Positions 36,859-45,158 of a stretch of DNA of 64,000 nt are shown piece after piece. Both the position numbers and the translations under genes were made by a program. Source of the stretch: Herbaspirillum autotrophicum (GTDB taxonomy: Bacteria; Pseudomonadota; Gammaproteobacteria; Burkholderiales; Burkholderiaceae_D); contig NZ_LFLS01000015.1 of NCBI RefSeq assembly GCF_001189915.1, positions 62,001 through 126,000 of the forward strand, read 5' to 3'. The notes under the pieces are model-generated. The model worked only from the letters and a program-made list of their open reading frames with translations. It had not been told where the DNA came from and searched no databases. Numbering within the stretch: position 1 is the stretch's first letter; each line of letters opens with the position of its first letter.

Positions 36859-36959
36859 AGTCATCTTCAACATTGCAGATTTGTCATGCCGGCGTCATCC
36901 CCGTGTGCGCGGTTGCTTCCCATAATGTGCTCAGTCAATCACGCAAACGGGAGCACGCG

Positions 36960-37280
36960 ATGGGAATAGTTGAACGCTTGTTGGGCGGTCGTCATGGCGG
37001 CGGTCACGGCAGCGGATATGGGGGCAGTCACGGCGGCAGCCATGGCAAGCATTACCGCAATGATCGGGCGCTGCCATCTGATAATCAGTGGGGGCGCGCA
37101 CCGGTAACGGCGCCGGCGGTAACATTGATTGCTTGTACTGCATGCGGTGCCGGCAGCGAGGCCGGTTCCCGTTTTTGCGCGCAATGCGGTGCGGCGCTGA
37201 CACCATCCGCCTGTGCTGGTTGTGGCAGCGCGCTGGTAAATGGCGTCAGGTTTTGCAGCCAGTGCGGCAAGGCGCGTTGA
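36960..37280 (+). CDS. Gly/His-rich double zinc-ribbon protein
   Basis: A 106-residue protein. The N-terminal part (MGIVERLLGGRHGGGHGSG and on to about residue 32) is rich in Gly, His and Ser. The C-terminal half holds two zinc ribbons: CTACGAGSEAGSRFCAQCG (CxxC...CxxC) and CAGCGSALVNGVRFCSQCG. The histidines may bind metal too. I recognise the zinc-ribbon domain but not the protein; a role in protein or nucleic-acid binding is possible. The ATG at 36960 follows GGGAGC at 36949-36954; an upstream in-frame extension is unlikely coding. Confidence 0.8.
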   Translation: MGIVERLLGGRHGGGHGSGYGGSHGGSHGKHYRNDRALPSDNQWGRAPVTAPAVTLIACTACGAGSEAGSRFCAQCGAALTPSACAGCGSALVNGVRFCSQCGKAR

Positions 37281-37289
37281 ACCGGTGTT

Positions 37290-39572
37290 TCACGCGGCTG
37301 ACTTTTTGGTGCTCTTGCGTTTGGCAGCCGGCGTGGTTGCCGGCGAGCTTTCCAGCGCATCGGTCAGCGTGCGCGCCAGCTTGATCACGCGTTGCGGATC
37401 GACGTCCAGTGTCGCCATCAGAAACTCAATGATTTCGGAACGCGGATTGGCCAGTGTCGGTTCGATCATCATGACTGCGGCCGACACTGCCAGCGCCCGT
37501 TCGCGGCTGGCCTGATCGGGCAGCATCTGCTGCAACGCATTCAAGGCTTCGACCGGCGCCACCGCAGTAATGCGCCCTTGTTCTTTCAATAATTGCACCC
37601 AGTTGGTATCGGCTTTGACGCTGGCGTGCATATTGGGCAGTTGCGCCAGCAATCGTGCCAGCCGCAGGCTGCGTCGTTCAAATGCACCGATGGAAATCAT
37701 GCCGGCCAGCACGATGCGGCATACCGCCTCGGCAAAGCCGCCGGCGGCGATCTGGTCCAGTGCCTGTGCGCGGAAGTTGTCCAACTCGCGCAGCGCGCGG
37801 GCATGGGCGATATCGGCATCGGGGGTATCCGGTGCGAACCAGGCGCCCAGGCCTTGCGGGCCGAAGACCTGGCGGGTGGTGCGCACGGTCTTGGCATCAC
37901 GACGGTCGCGATAGTCATTCAGGTTGTCGGTGATCTGCGCCGCCATTTTTTGTTCCAGTTGTCGCAACGGATGATCAGCGGCCAGTTGCACGCGGTTGGC
38001 GCGCGCCTGTTGTGCCTGCTGGCGAATGAAGGGCGCCAGCGGGAAGGTGTCGGAAAACAACTGGCGCTGCATGCGCAGCGGATTGAACTTGCCCATGGCA
38101 TCGGCCAGCGGTCGTTGCGCCATCATTTTCACCCACGGCCGCATCCATGTTTTATACATGTTGGCGTTGAATTCCGAGACCTTGCTGATGGTGGAAAAAA
38201 TTGTTTCTTCTTCGCGCCCTTCCGGATTGAGTGCGCGAATGTCGTTCATGGTGCGGTATTGATAATGCACCGTGTAATCACCCGGTTCGAGTTGTTCCCA
38301 GCGTTGGCCTTCCTTGCCGGCCTTGGCTTCCAGTTTCATTTCATACAGACCGGGCGGCAGGCTTTCGATCACATCGAGTGAGGTCACCAGTTGGTCATGC
38401 TCCTTGAGCGCAATCGCGCCGCCGACAAAAATGCCGAGATGGCCGACGCTTTCATGCAGCACATAAATGATGGTGCGACCGGCGGCAGCGATGGCGCGTT
38501 CATCGCCCCAGGTATCGATGATCCAGTTGAGTGCCTGAGGCGGCGGGGTGATGTTGTCGCCCCATGAAGCAAACACCACGATCGGCGCTGTGATGTTGCG
38601 CAAGTCGATGGCGCGCTCACCTGCCATCATGGTGCCGCGCGCCAGCCGGTTGCCGACGAACAGATTTTCCACAATCGATTCGATTTCGCTGCCGGTCATA
38701 CGGAAGTAGCCACCCCACCAGCGTTCGAATTCGAGAAAGCGCTCAGCTTCGGTATCGATGCCGGACCACAGGTTGTAATACTTGTTCCACCAGGTGTTGG
38801 CAGGATTGAGTTTTTCGAAATTTTCCACCAGATGCACGCCGTCGAAACGGTCGGCGCCAAGATCGCCGGTGAACGAGGCCAGCCATGAGCCGCCGAGCGA
38901 GGCACCGGCATAACGCATGGGATTGAGCGTGGAGCTGCCGGCCCAGTAAGACACTGGCGCGCCGACGATCATCAGCGGTCCGAACAAGTCGGGATGCAAG
39001 GCGTTGAGCGCCATCATCGCCCAGCCGGCCTGGCAATTGCCGATCACCACCGGTTTCGCCTGGCATTGCGGATGACGCGCAATCACTTCCTGCATGAAGC
39101 GCGCTTCGGCTTGCATCACCGTCACCAGTGTCTGATTTTCCTCCGGCTCCGGACGGAAGGTGACAAAGTACACGGTATGACCGGCGCGCATCGCCATGCC
39201 CACTTCAGAGTCGAACTTGAAGCCGCCGATGCCGGGGCCGTGGCCGGCGCGCGGATCGATCACCACCACCGGTCGCGCTGCGGGTTTGACCGGCATATCG
39301 GCCGGTGGTGTCAGACGCAGCAACGCGTAGTTGCAGGGTTGGGGCAAGTCGTGCCCGTCCAGTACGACCTCATGGTCGAACTTCAGCAGTGGCGGCGTGC
39401 CCTGGTCCAAGTGATCGATGTAGTTGTTGCCGCGATCGAGCAGGGTATCGAGAAACAGGAAGGTGCGTTGCAGCGCATCGGCCAGGTAAGCATTGACATC
39501 GTTGCCTGGCTGTGGCTTGCCGGCATTCGGGGGCGGGCCGGATTTCGGCGTTGTTGTTTTACGTGTTGCCAT
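37290..39572 (-). CDS. DUF3141 domain protein (PhaC-like alpha/beta hydrolase)
   Basis: A 760-residue protein of the DUF3141 family. An N-terminal helical part is followed by an alpha/beta-hydrolase fold resembling polyhydroxyalkanoate synthase: VVVIDPRAGHGPGIGGFKFDSEVGMAMRAGH, VIGNCQAGWAMMALNALHPDLFGPLMIVGAPVSYWAG (the nucleophile elbow reads G-N-C-Q-A-G, with Cys as in PhaC), and HESVGHLGIFVGG with the catalytic histidine. The C-terminal 250 residues are helical. The C-terminus KRKSTKKSAA is basic. Family function is unproven; a role in hydroxyalkanoate or acyl chemistry is an inference from fold and Cys. Confidence 0.88.
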   Translation of the reverse strand: MATRKTTTPKSGPPPNAGKPQPGNDVNAYLADALQRTFLFLDTLLDRGNNYIDHLDQGTPPLLKFDHEVVLDGHDLPQPCNYALLRLTPPADMPVKPAARPVVVIDPRAGHGPGIGGFKFDSEVGMAMRAGHTVYFVTFRPEPEENQTLVTVMQAEARFMQEVIARHPQCQAKPVVIGNCQAGWAMMALNALHPDLFGPLMIVGAPVSYWAGSSTLNPMRYAGASLGGSWLASFTGDLGADRFDGVHLVENFEKLNPANTWWNKYYNLWSGIDTEAERFLEFERWWGGYFRMTGSEIESIVENLFVGNRLARGTMMAGERAIDLRNITAPIVVFASWGDNITPPPQALNWIIDTWGDERAIAAAGRTIIYVLHESVGHLGIFVGGAIALKEHDQLVTSLDVIESLPPGLYEMKLEAKAGKEGQRWEQLEPGDYTVHYQYRTMNDIRALNPEGREEETIFSTISKVSEFNANMYKTWMRPWVKMMAQRPLADAMGKFNPLRMQRQLFSDTFPLAPFIRQQAQQARANRVQLAADHPLRQLEQKMAAQITDNLNDYRDRRDAKTVRTTRQVFGPQGLGAWFAPDTPDADIAHARALRELDNFRAQALDQIAAGGFAEAVCRIVLAGMISIGAFERRSLRLARLLAQLPNMHASVKADTNWVQLLKEQGRITAVAPVEALNALQQMLPDQASRERALAVSAAVMMIEPTLANPRSEIIEFLMATLDVDPQRVIKLARTLTDALESSPATTPAAKRKSTKKSAA

Positions 39573-39785
39573 GACTGCACTCCTTGCAAGGCGCTGCTCT
39601 ATCCGGCTGAGTCCGCGGGGGGACCATCATTGTGTTGCCGGCGCTGAATTTTTATAAGTTCGCTGCGCCGGCTGCATTCTTTTTATCTGTTACGGGATAT
39701 CTTACGATGTATTCGTGAAAAAAATCGTGGCTTCTCTGCGACAATCAATATCACTGTTCCTGTTCGCCAACCAAAGGATGCTGCC

Positions 39786-40619
39786 ATGAAGCTGGAAAGT
39801 CTGATCGATCAGCCGGGAAAATTGCCGGTGATTCCGAAAGTTGTGCAAAAGCTAATGGAGAGTTTTGGCAACGACAATATTTCGGCCACCGACATTGCCC
39901 AGCAGATCGCAGCCGATCCGGCCCTCAGCGCCAAGTTGTTGCGCCTGGCGAACTCGGCCTACTTTCATGTCTCGCGCACGGTCGGCACGGTGGATGATGC
40001 CTTGCGCATGCTGGGTTTCGTGATGGTGCGCAATCTGGTGCTCGGCAACGGCATGGCGAAAGCATTTCCCAAAGTGCCCGGTATCGATTTGCCGCAATTC
40101 TGGCGCTACAACCTGTACACCGCTTGTACTGCGCGCTGGCTGGCGAATGAGGCCGGCCAGGCAGGGGTGTCGGGCGATACCGTATTCACGCTGGGCATGA
40201 TGCATGGCATCGGGCAATTGCAGATACACGTGGTCATGCCTTACGCGATGCCGGCGATCAAGCCGCAGGTGCATGTGCTGGCGGCAGAGCGTGCCGCGCT
40301 GGAAACGCGCGAGTTCGGTTTCCATTACGCCGACGTATCGGCGGAGCTGGCGCAATTATGGAATTTTCCGGCGCCGCTGGTCAGTGCCTTGCGGCGCATC
40401 CCGGCGCCGTTGGCCGCCGGAGACTTTTCTGCGGCGGCAGCGCTGGTGCATCTGGCGGCGTGGCGGGCGCGGTCGGAAGTACTGGAAATGAGCGCCGATG
40501 AGATCGCCGCCGGTTATCCGCTGGCGGTGGCGCAGCGTCTGGAAATTGAAGGGGATTGGGCCGAGCGGATGCCGGCGTTGCCGGAACTGACGGCAGGTCT
40601 GGCGGAAATGCTGGAGTGA
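39786..40619 (+). CDS. HDOD domain signalling protein
   Basis: A 277-residue protein made almost wholly of an HDOD domain (about 12-210), a degenerate HD phosphohydrolase fold used in signalling. Visible features are IAQQIAADPALSAKLLRLANSAYFHVSRTVGTVDDALRMLGFVMVRNLV and the later FTLGMMHGIGQLQIHVV. The metal-binding HD pair is not preserved, as usual for HDOD. It has no fused GGDEF or receiver domain. Such proteins affect motility, stress responses or c-di-GMP signalling. It is monocistronic; the stop is followed by a convergent hairpin. Confidence 0.9.
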   Translation: MKLESLIDQPGKLPVIPKVVQKLMESFGNDNISATDIAQQIAADPALSAKLLRLANSAYFHVSRTVGTVDDALRMLGFVMVRNLVLGNGMAKAFPKVPGIDLPQFWRYNLYTACTARWLANEAGQAGVSGDTVFTLGMMHGIGQLQIHVVMPYAMPAIKPQVHVLAAERAALETREFGFHYADVSAELAQLWNFPAPLVSALRRIPAPLAAGDFSAAAALVHLAAWRARSEVLEMSADEIAAGYPLAVAQRLEIEGDWAERMPALPELTAGLAEMLE

Positions 40620-40625
40620 AGCAGG

Positions 40626-40650
40626 CTGATCCGGCGCAGGGCCGGATCAG
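40626..40650. terminator. convergent-gene hairpin
   Basis: A perfect 10-bp stem CTGATCCGGC / GCCGGATCAG with a GCAGG loop between the HDOD and esterase stops. It lacks a long T run on either strand, so it may be a weak bidirectional terminator. Confidence 0.55.
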
Positions 40651-40674
40651 CGGCGAATCATTTACACCGGCAAT

Positions 40675-41343
40675 TTATGCCAGTACCTGCGTGAGCCACT
40701 TGCCGATGGCATCCACTTCTTCGGCGCAGACCGAGTGTTGCATCGGATATTCGGTCCATTCGATCTGATAGCCGAGATCGCGCAGGATGTCGCGCGACTT
40801 TTCTGCACGTTCGATCACCACTACCGGGTCCATGCGGCCATGCGCCATGAAAATCGGCGTCTGCTGATTGGCGGCACTGCGTTCGGCCGGTACAGTTTCG
40901 CGCAATGGCAGGTAGCCCGACAGGCACATCAGGCCCGCCAGTTTTTCCGGATAACGCAAACCGGTTTGCAGTGTCATTGCGCAACCCTGGGAAAAACCTG
41001 CCAGCACGATACGGTCGGCGCTGATGCCGCGCGCCTTTTCGGCTTCGATCAATGCGTCGATTTGCAATTGCGATGCCCGCAGGCCGGCTTCATCTTCGCG
41101 TCGCACCAGATCCTGTTCCAGAATGTCGTACCAGGCGCGCATGACATAGCCGCCATTGATGGTCACCGGCATCGTCGGCGCCGTCGGGAAAACGAAACGG
41201 ATGGCGGGGCAGCCGCTCAAGTCCAGTTCCCGCACGATGGGGACGAAATCAGAGCCGTCGGCGCCGAGGCCATGCAGCCAGATCACGGCGGCGGTCGGAT
41301 TGGGGGCGGATTCGATTTGGATGGTGTCGAGCAGCTTGGTCAT
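40675..41343 (-). CDS. carboxylesterase / phospholipase (EstB-like alpha/beta hydrolase)
   Basis: A 222-residue carboxylesterase of the EstB/YpfH phospholipase-carboxylesterase family. It shows AVIWLHGLGADGSDFVPI, the nucleophile elbow VLAGFSQGCAM, the acid in MAHGRMDPVV and the histidine in YPMQHSVC. The length fits the family exactly. It follows mogA on the same strand with about 30 bases between, and probably shares its transcript. It hydrolyses short-chain esters; the natural substrate is unknown. Confidence 0.92.
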   Translation of the reverse strand: MTKLLDTIQIESAPNPTAAVIWLHGLGADGSDFVPIVRELDLSGCPAIRFVFPTAPTMPVTINGGYVMRAWYDILEQDLVRREDEAGLRASQLQIDALIEAEKARGISADRIVLAGFSQGCAMTLQTGLRYPEKLAGLMCLSGYLPLRETVPAERSAANQQTPIFMAHGRMDPVVVIERAEKSRDILRDLGYQIEWTEYPMQHSVCAEEVDAIGKWLTQVLA

Positions 41344-41373
41344 GGGCGTAGGGAAAAGAAAAAGCGAAAAAAT

Positions 41374-41961
41374 TTATTTGGTGCGGATGGCCGATTTGGG
41401 ACGAAACGCCTTGCAGACGCCATCGTTGGTCTCGATGTACGGGCCGCCGATCAGATCGATGCAGTAGGGCACGGCAGCAAAGATGCCGGCCACCAGTTGT
41501 TTGCCGTCGGCATCCTTCAAGCCTTCGAGGGTTTCCTTGATGGCTTTGGGTTGACCCGGCAGGTTCATGATCAGTGCCGCATGATTTGCGGTTTCACGGA
41601 TCACGGCGACTTGCCGCGACAGAATCGCGGTCGGCACGAATTTCAGGCTGATCTGGCGCATTTGCTCGCCGAAGCCCGGCATTTCCTTGCTGGCGACGGC
41701 CAGCGTGGCTTCCGGCGTGACATCGCGGCGTGCCGGACCGGTGCCGCCGGTCGTCAGGATCAGATCGCAAGCGGCCTGATCGCACAATTCGATCAGGGTT
41801 TGCTCGATCTGCGCGCGGTCATCGGGAATCAAGCGCGTTTCCATCTGCCACGGGCTGCTCAGTGCGGCGCCAAACCAGGCCTGCAACGCCGGAATGCCCT
41901 GATCTTCATACACGCCGGCGGTGGCGCGGTCGGAAATCGAGACCAGGCCAATGCGCAGCAT
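41374..41961 (-). CDS. mogA: molybdopterin adenylyltransferase
   Basis: A 195-residue MogA, the same length as the E. coli protein, which adenylates molybdopterin before molybdate insertion. It begins MLRIGLVSISDRATAGVYEDQGIP and shows the active-site motif TTGGTGPARRDVTPEAT and the NLPGQPKA segment. An in-frame ATG at 41991 would add ten residues and overlap yjgA; 41961 matches the E. coli start. It lies seven bases after the yjgA stop. An organism with MogA makes molybdoenzymes. Confidence 0.93.
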   Translation of the reverse strand: MLRIGLVSISDRATAGVYEDQGIPALQAWFGAALSSPWQMETRLIPDDRAQIEQTLIELCDQAACDLILTTGGTGPARRDVTPEATLAVASKEMPGFGEQMRQISLKFVPTAILSRQVAVIRETANHAALIMNLPGQPKAIKETLEGLKDADGKQLVAGIFAAVPYCIDLIGGPYIETNDGVCKAFRPKSAIRTK

Positions 41962-41968
41962 CTCGGTA

Positions 41969-42574
41969 TCAGTCTTCGTGTTGCTCGTCATCTTCGTCGT
42001 CGTGTTCTTTATCTTCGGCTGCTGCAGCGCGCGATTCGCCCTGCAATTGCTTGAGGATCTGGAAAATTTCGCGATATGCCTTGGGAGGTTTGTTTTCTGC
42101 CTGTTCCTTGCGGGCATTGCGAATCAGCGTGCGCAGATGCTGCACGTCGAGGGTCGGATGCTGGCCCAGCAAGGCAGTCAGCGCAGCGTCGTCTTTCAAC
42201 AATTTTTCGCGGCGGCGTTCCAGTGCATGCATCGAGGCGGTGTCGGATTTCGACAGACCGCGCCAGCTGTCCAGGGTTTTCTGGATCGCCGCGAGTTCGT
42301 CTTCGTCGAGCGTGCGCATTTTCTTGCCGACATATTGCAGTTGGCGGCGACGACCTTCGTGGTCCTTGATTTGCTGGCATTCGAGAATGGCGTCGCGCAC
42401 GTCTTCCGGCATCGGCACGCGCTTGACGCGGTCACGCGGTTCGGCCACCAGTTCGGCGCCGAGCTTTTGCAGCGAAGTCATTTCGCGCTTGAGCTGCGAC
42501 TTCGACGGACGGTCGTATTCTTGTTCAAATTCGTTGGATTGAAATCCACATGAGCCGCGATTGGGATTTGGCAT
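41969..42574 (-). CDS. yjgA: ribosome-associated protein YjgA (DarP)
   Basis: A 201-residue YjgA/DarP protein, which associates with 50S precursors and promotes late 23S rRNA/peptidyltransferase-centre maturation. It shows RPSKSQLKREMTSLQKLGAELV, the RDRVKRVPMPEDVRDAILECQQI block and the QLQYVGKKMR segment, with a very acidic C-terminus. The ATG at 42574 is chosen by comparison; the open frame runs 33 codons further. It heads a likely operon yjgA-mogA-esterase and is divergent from pmbA, which is its neighbour in many Proteobacteria. Confidence 0.95.
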   Translation of the reverse strand: MPNPNRGSCGFQSNEFEQEYDRPSKSQLKREMTSLQKLGAELVAEPRDRVKRVPMPEDVRDAILECQQIKDHEGRRRQLQYVGKKMRTLDEDELAAIQKTLDSWRGLSKSDTASMHALERRREKLLKDDAALTALLGQHPTLDVQHLRTLIRNARKEQAENKPPKAYREIFQILKQLQGESRAAAAEDKEHDDEDDEQHED

Positions 42575-42789
42575 GATAGTAGGGGCGGTTAGGGCTGCTG
42601 TATTGAGCGGCTGTATAAGCTGCTGTAGTAAACACCGCTGTCTGGAGCGGTTGTGTTGAAACTGGATTGCCACGGTATGTGTGGCGGTAAATGTAACGGT
42701 AAACAGGCCGATATGTGATATCAGACCCGAATAATGCTAAACGACTGCTATCATAACCGTTTTACACGCATTCCGACGAAAACAGGCTC

Positions 42790-44154
42790 ATGAGCGATAC
42801 CGTATTTACCCATAGTCAAGACCAATTGAAGCAACTGGCACAGGATGTTCTGTCGTATGCCCGGCAAAAGGGCGCCTCCGATGCCGCAGTGGATATCAGC
42901 GAGGGTAGCGGTTTGTCGGTGGCAGTACGCAAAGGCCAGATCGAGACCATCGAACAGAACAAGGACAAGGGCATTGGCGTCACTGTCTATCTGGGAGAGG
43001 GCCGCAATGTGCGGCGCGGCAATGCCAGCACTTCCGATTTCTCGCAGCAGGCGCTCAAGGAAACGGTCGAGGCGGCTTACAACATTGCACGCTTTACCGC
43101 GATTGACGACTGCGCCGGCTTGCCGGACGTCGACAATCTGGAAATGCACCCGCGCGATCTCAAATTGTGTACGCCGTGGCTGATTTCAGCCGAAGAAGCT
43201 GTGGCACTGGCGCAACGTTGCGAAGCGGCAGCGCTGGCAGTGGACAAGCGCATCACCAATAGCGAAGGTGCCAGTGTTTATGCGCAGCAATCGCATTTCG
43301 TGGCCGCCAATTCGCGCGGTTTCGTCGGCGGCTACCCGTTTTCACGTCACACCATTTCGGTGGCGCCGATTGCCGGCAAGGGTGCCAACATGCAGCGCGA
43401 CGACTGGTATTCGTCGATGCGCGACCCCAAACAACTGGCCAGGCCGGAAGCCATCGGCCGCTATGCTGCCGAACGCGCGCTGGCCCGTCTGAACGCTTGC
43501 AAGCTCACGACCCGCAAGTGTCCGGTCTTGTTTGAAGCGCCGCTGGCTGCCGGCTTGCTGGGTGCTTTCGTGCAGGCGGTATCGGGTGGCGCGCTGTATC
43601 GCAAATCGACTTTCTTGCTGGATTCACTCGGCCAGCAGGTATTTCCCGATCATATTCAGGTGCGCGAAGATCCGCACGTGATCGGCGGTGTCGGTTCGGC
43701 GCCGTTCGATGAAGAAGGCGTCAAGACGCGGCAACGCGATGTGGTCAGCGACGGCGTGGTGCAGGGTTACTTCCTGTCGACCTATTCGGCGCGCAAGCTG
43801 GGCATGGAAACCACCGGCAATTCGGGTGGTTCGCACAATCTGTCGCTGACCTCGTCGCTGACTACTGCCGCCGATACCTTCAAGGGCATGCTCAAGAAAA
43901 TGGATACCGGCCTGCTGGTGACCGAATTGATGGGACAGGGCGTGAACTACGTGACCGGCGATTATTCGCGTGGCGCCTCGGGTTATTGGGTCGAGAAGGG
44001 CGTGATTCAGTATCCGGTGGAAGAAATCACCATCGCCGGCAACATGAAGGAAATGCTGCGCCAGATCGTTGCCATCGGCAATGACACGCTGATTCGCGGC
44101 ACCAAGGAAACCGGCTCGATCTTGCTGGAAAACATGACGATTGCCGGCGACTGA
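42790..44154 (+). CDS. pmbA: metalloprotease PmbA (TldE)
   Basis: A 454-residue TldD/PmbA family protein. With TldD it forms a metalloprotease dimer that processes modified peptides and the CcdA antitoxin in E. coli. The PmbA pattern is visible: RKGQIETIEQNKDKGIGVTVY, ANSRGFVGGYPFSRHT, the metal-lacking TldE half, and GDYSRGASGYWVEKGVIQYPVEEITIAGNMKEML at the C-terminus. Length and start agree with homologues. It is divergent from yjgA as in other Proteobacteria and ends at a terminator. Confidence 0.96.
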   Translation: MSDTVFTHSQDQLKQLAQDVLSYARQKGASDAAVDISEGSGLSVAVRKGQIETIEQNKDKGIGVTVYLGEGRNVRRGNASTSDFSQQALKETVEAAYNIARFTAIDDCAGLPDVDNLEMHPRDLKLCTPWLISAEEAVALAQRCEAAALAVDKRITNSEGASVYAQQSHFVAANSRGFVGGYPFSRHTISVAPIAGKGANMQRDDWYSSMRDPKQLARPEAIGRYAAERALARLNACKLTTRKCPVLFEAPLAAGLLGAFVQAVSGGALYRKSTFLLDSLGQQVFPDHIQVREDPHVIGGVGSAPFDEEGVKTRQRDVVSDGVVQGYFLSTYSARKLGMETTGNSGGSHNLSLTSSLTTAADTFKGMLKKMDTGLLVTELMGQGVNYVTGDYSRGASGYWVEKGVIQYPVEEITIAGNMKEMLRQIVAIGNDTLIRGTKETGSILLENMTIAGD

Positions 44155-44203
44155 GCCGACTCGATGTAGTTTTCCGGCAGCCCGCGGTTCCGGGTTACAC
44201 AAC

Positions 44204-44237
44204 AACACGCAACGCCGTCCGGCGCGGCGTGTTTTTT
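44204..44237 (+). terminator. intrinsic terminator after pmbA
   Basis: Outer stem AACACGC / GCGTGTT with an inner CGCC / GGCG helix, followed by TTTTTTTA (44232 on). It lies 50 bases past the pmbA stop and before the converging SDR gene end. Confidence 0.8.
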
Positions 44238-44287
44238 TATGCGTGCACAGCAGGTCCGGCGATTGAAGGTCGCTCCCGGGTTGTTGT

Positions 44288-45082
44288 TCAGGATGCGCTG
44301 AAGCCGCCATCGGCCGCCAAGACATGCCCCACAATGTACGACGCTTCATCTGACGCCAGCCACACCACGGCCTCGGCCACCTCTTCCGGTTTGCCCATGC
44401 GTCGCAATGGCAAAGCCGCCGCCACTGCCGAGATATCGGCGATGCCCGAGGCCAGCATCATGTCGGTCACGACGCGCCCCGGCGCCACCGCATTGATGCG
44501 AATGCCGCGCGGTGCGCATTCCATGGCGGCCGACCGCATCAAGGAAATCACGGCGGCCTTGGAGGCGGAGTAAAGCGACAGGCCTGGATTGGGATTGCGC
44601 AAGCCGCTGACCGAAGCATTGATCACGATGCGGCCTGTGCCTTGGGCGGCCATCACTGGCACCTGATGCTTCAGGCACAGGAAAACCGAGCGCACATTGG
44701 CATTGAATACCTGGTCGTACACGCTGCTGTCCTGTTCCTCGACCGCTGCCCGCCGCTCCTGAAAACCGGCGTTGTTGAACGTCACGTCCAGCGCGCCGAA
44801 GCGGGTCACGGTGGTTTGGACCAGCCGGGCCACCTGCTCTTCCTGCGTGACATCGGTTGCCACAAACAAGGATTGTGCGCCCAAGGCCTGGCATTCGGCA
44901 GCCACCTCCTGCCCCTCCGCTGCGCGCCGACCGGCGATCACGACCGCGGCGGCGCCTTCGCGCGCCATCAGGATCGCGGTAGCACGACCAATGCCGCTGT
45001 TGCCGCCGGTGACCAGTCCGATGCGCCCGGCCATGCGACTACGTCCGGTATTCAGTTCATGTTGCTGTTTCAGTGGCTGCAT
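44288..45082 (-). CDS. SDR family oxidoreductase
   Basis: A 264-residue classical SDR with TGGNSGIG at 25-32, an NNAG motif, and a YSASK (YxxxK) catalytic pair. The C-terminal SDEASYIVGHVLAADGGFSAS is typical of glucose 1-dehydrogenase/FabG-like enzymes. The start at 45082 follows GGAG with nine bases spacing; three other in-frame ATGs lie upstream and one downstream (45034, at MAGRIG). It is divergent from the MarR-GNAT gene across a palindrome that looks like a MarR operator, so it is probably under MarR control. Confidence 0.88.
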   Translation of the reverse strand: MQPLKQQHELNTGRSRMAGRIGLVTGGNSGIGRATAILMAREGAAAVVIAGRRAAEGQEVAAECQALGAQSLFVATDVTQEEQVARLVQTTVTRFGALDVTFNNAGFQERRAAVEEQDSSVYDQVFNANVRSVFLCLKHQVPVMAAQGTGRIVINASVSGLRNPNPGLSLYSASKAAVISLMRSAAMECAPRGIRINAVAPGRVVTDMMLASGIADISAVAAALPLRRMGKPEEVAEAVVWLASDEASYIVGHVLAADGGFSAS

Positions 45083-45120
45083 GTGGGTGCTCTCCATTGT
45101 CAACATCATCGGGACTATTG

Positions 45121-45135
45121 GTTGTATGATACAAC
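45121..45135. promoter_or_regulatory. MarR-type palindrome between the SDR and MarR-GNAT genes
   Basis: A perfect 15-base dyad, GTTGTAT-G-ATACAAC, 23 bases before the MarR-GNAT start and 38 bases before the SDR start. The length and TTGTAT half-site are typical of MarR-family operators. Regulation of both divergent genes by the fusion protein is inferred. Confidence 0.7.
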
Positions 45136-45158
45136 TTAATATCAACAGGGGAAGAAAA

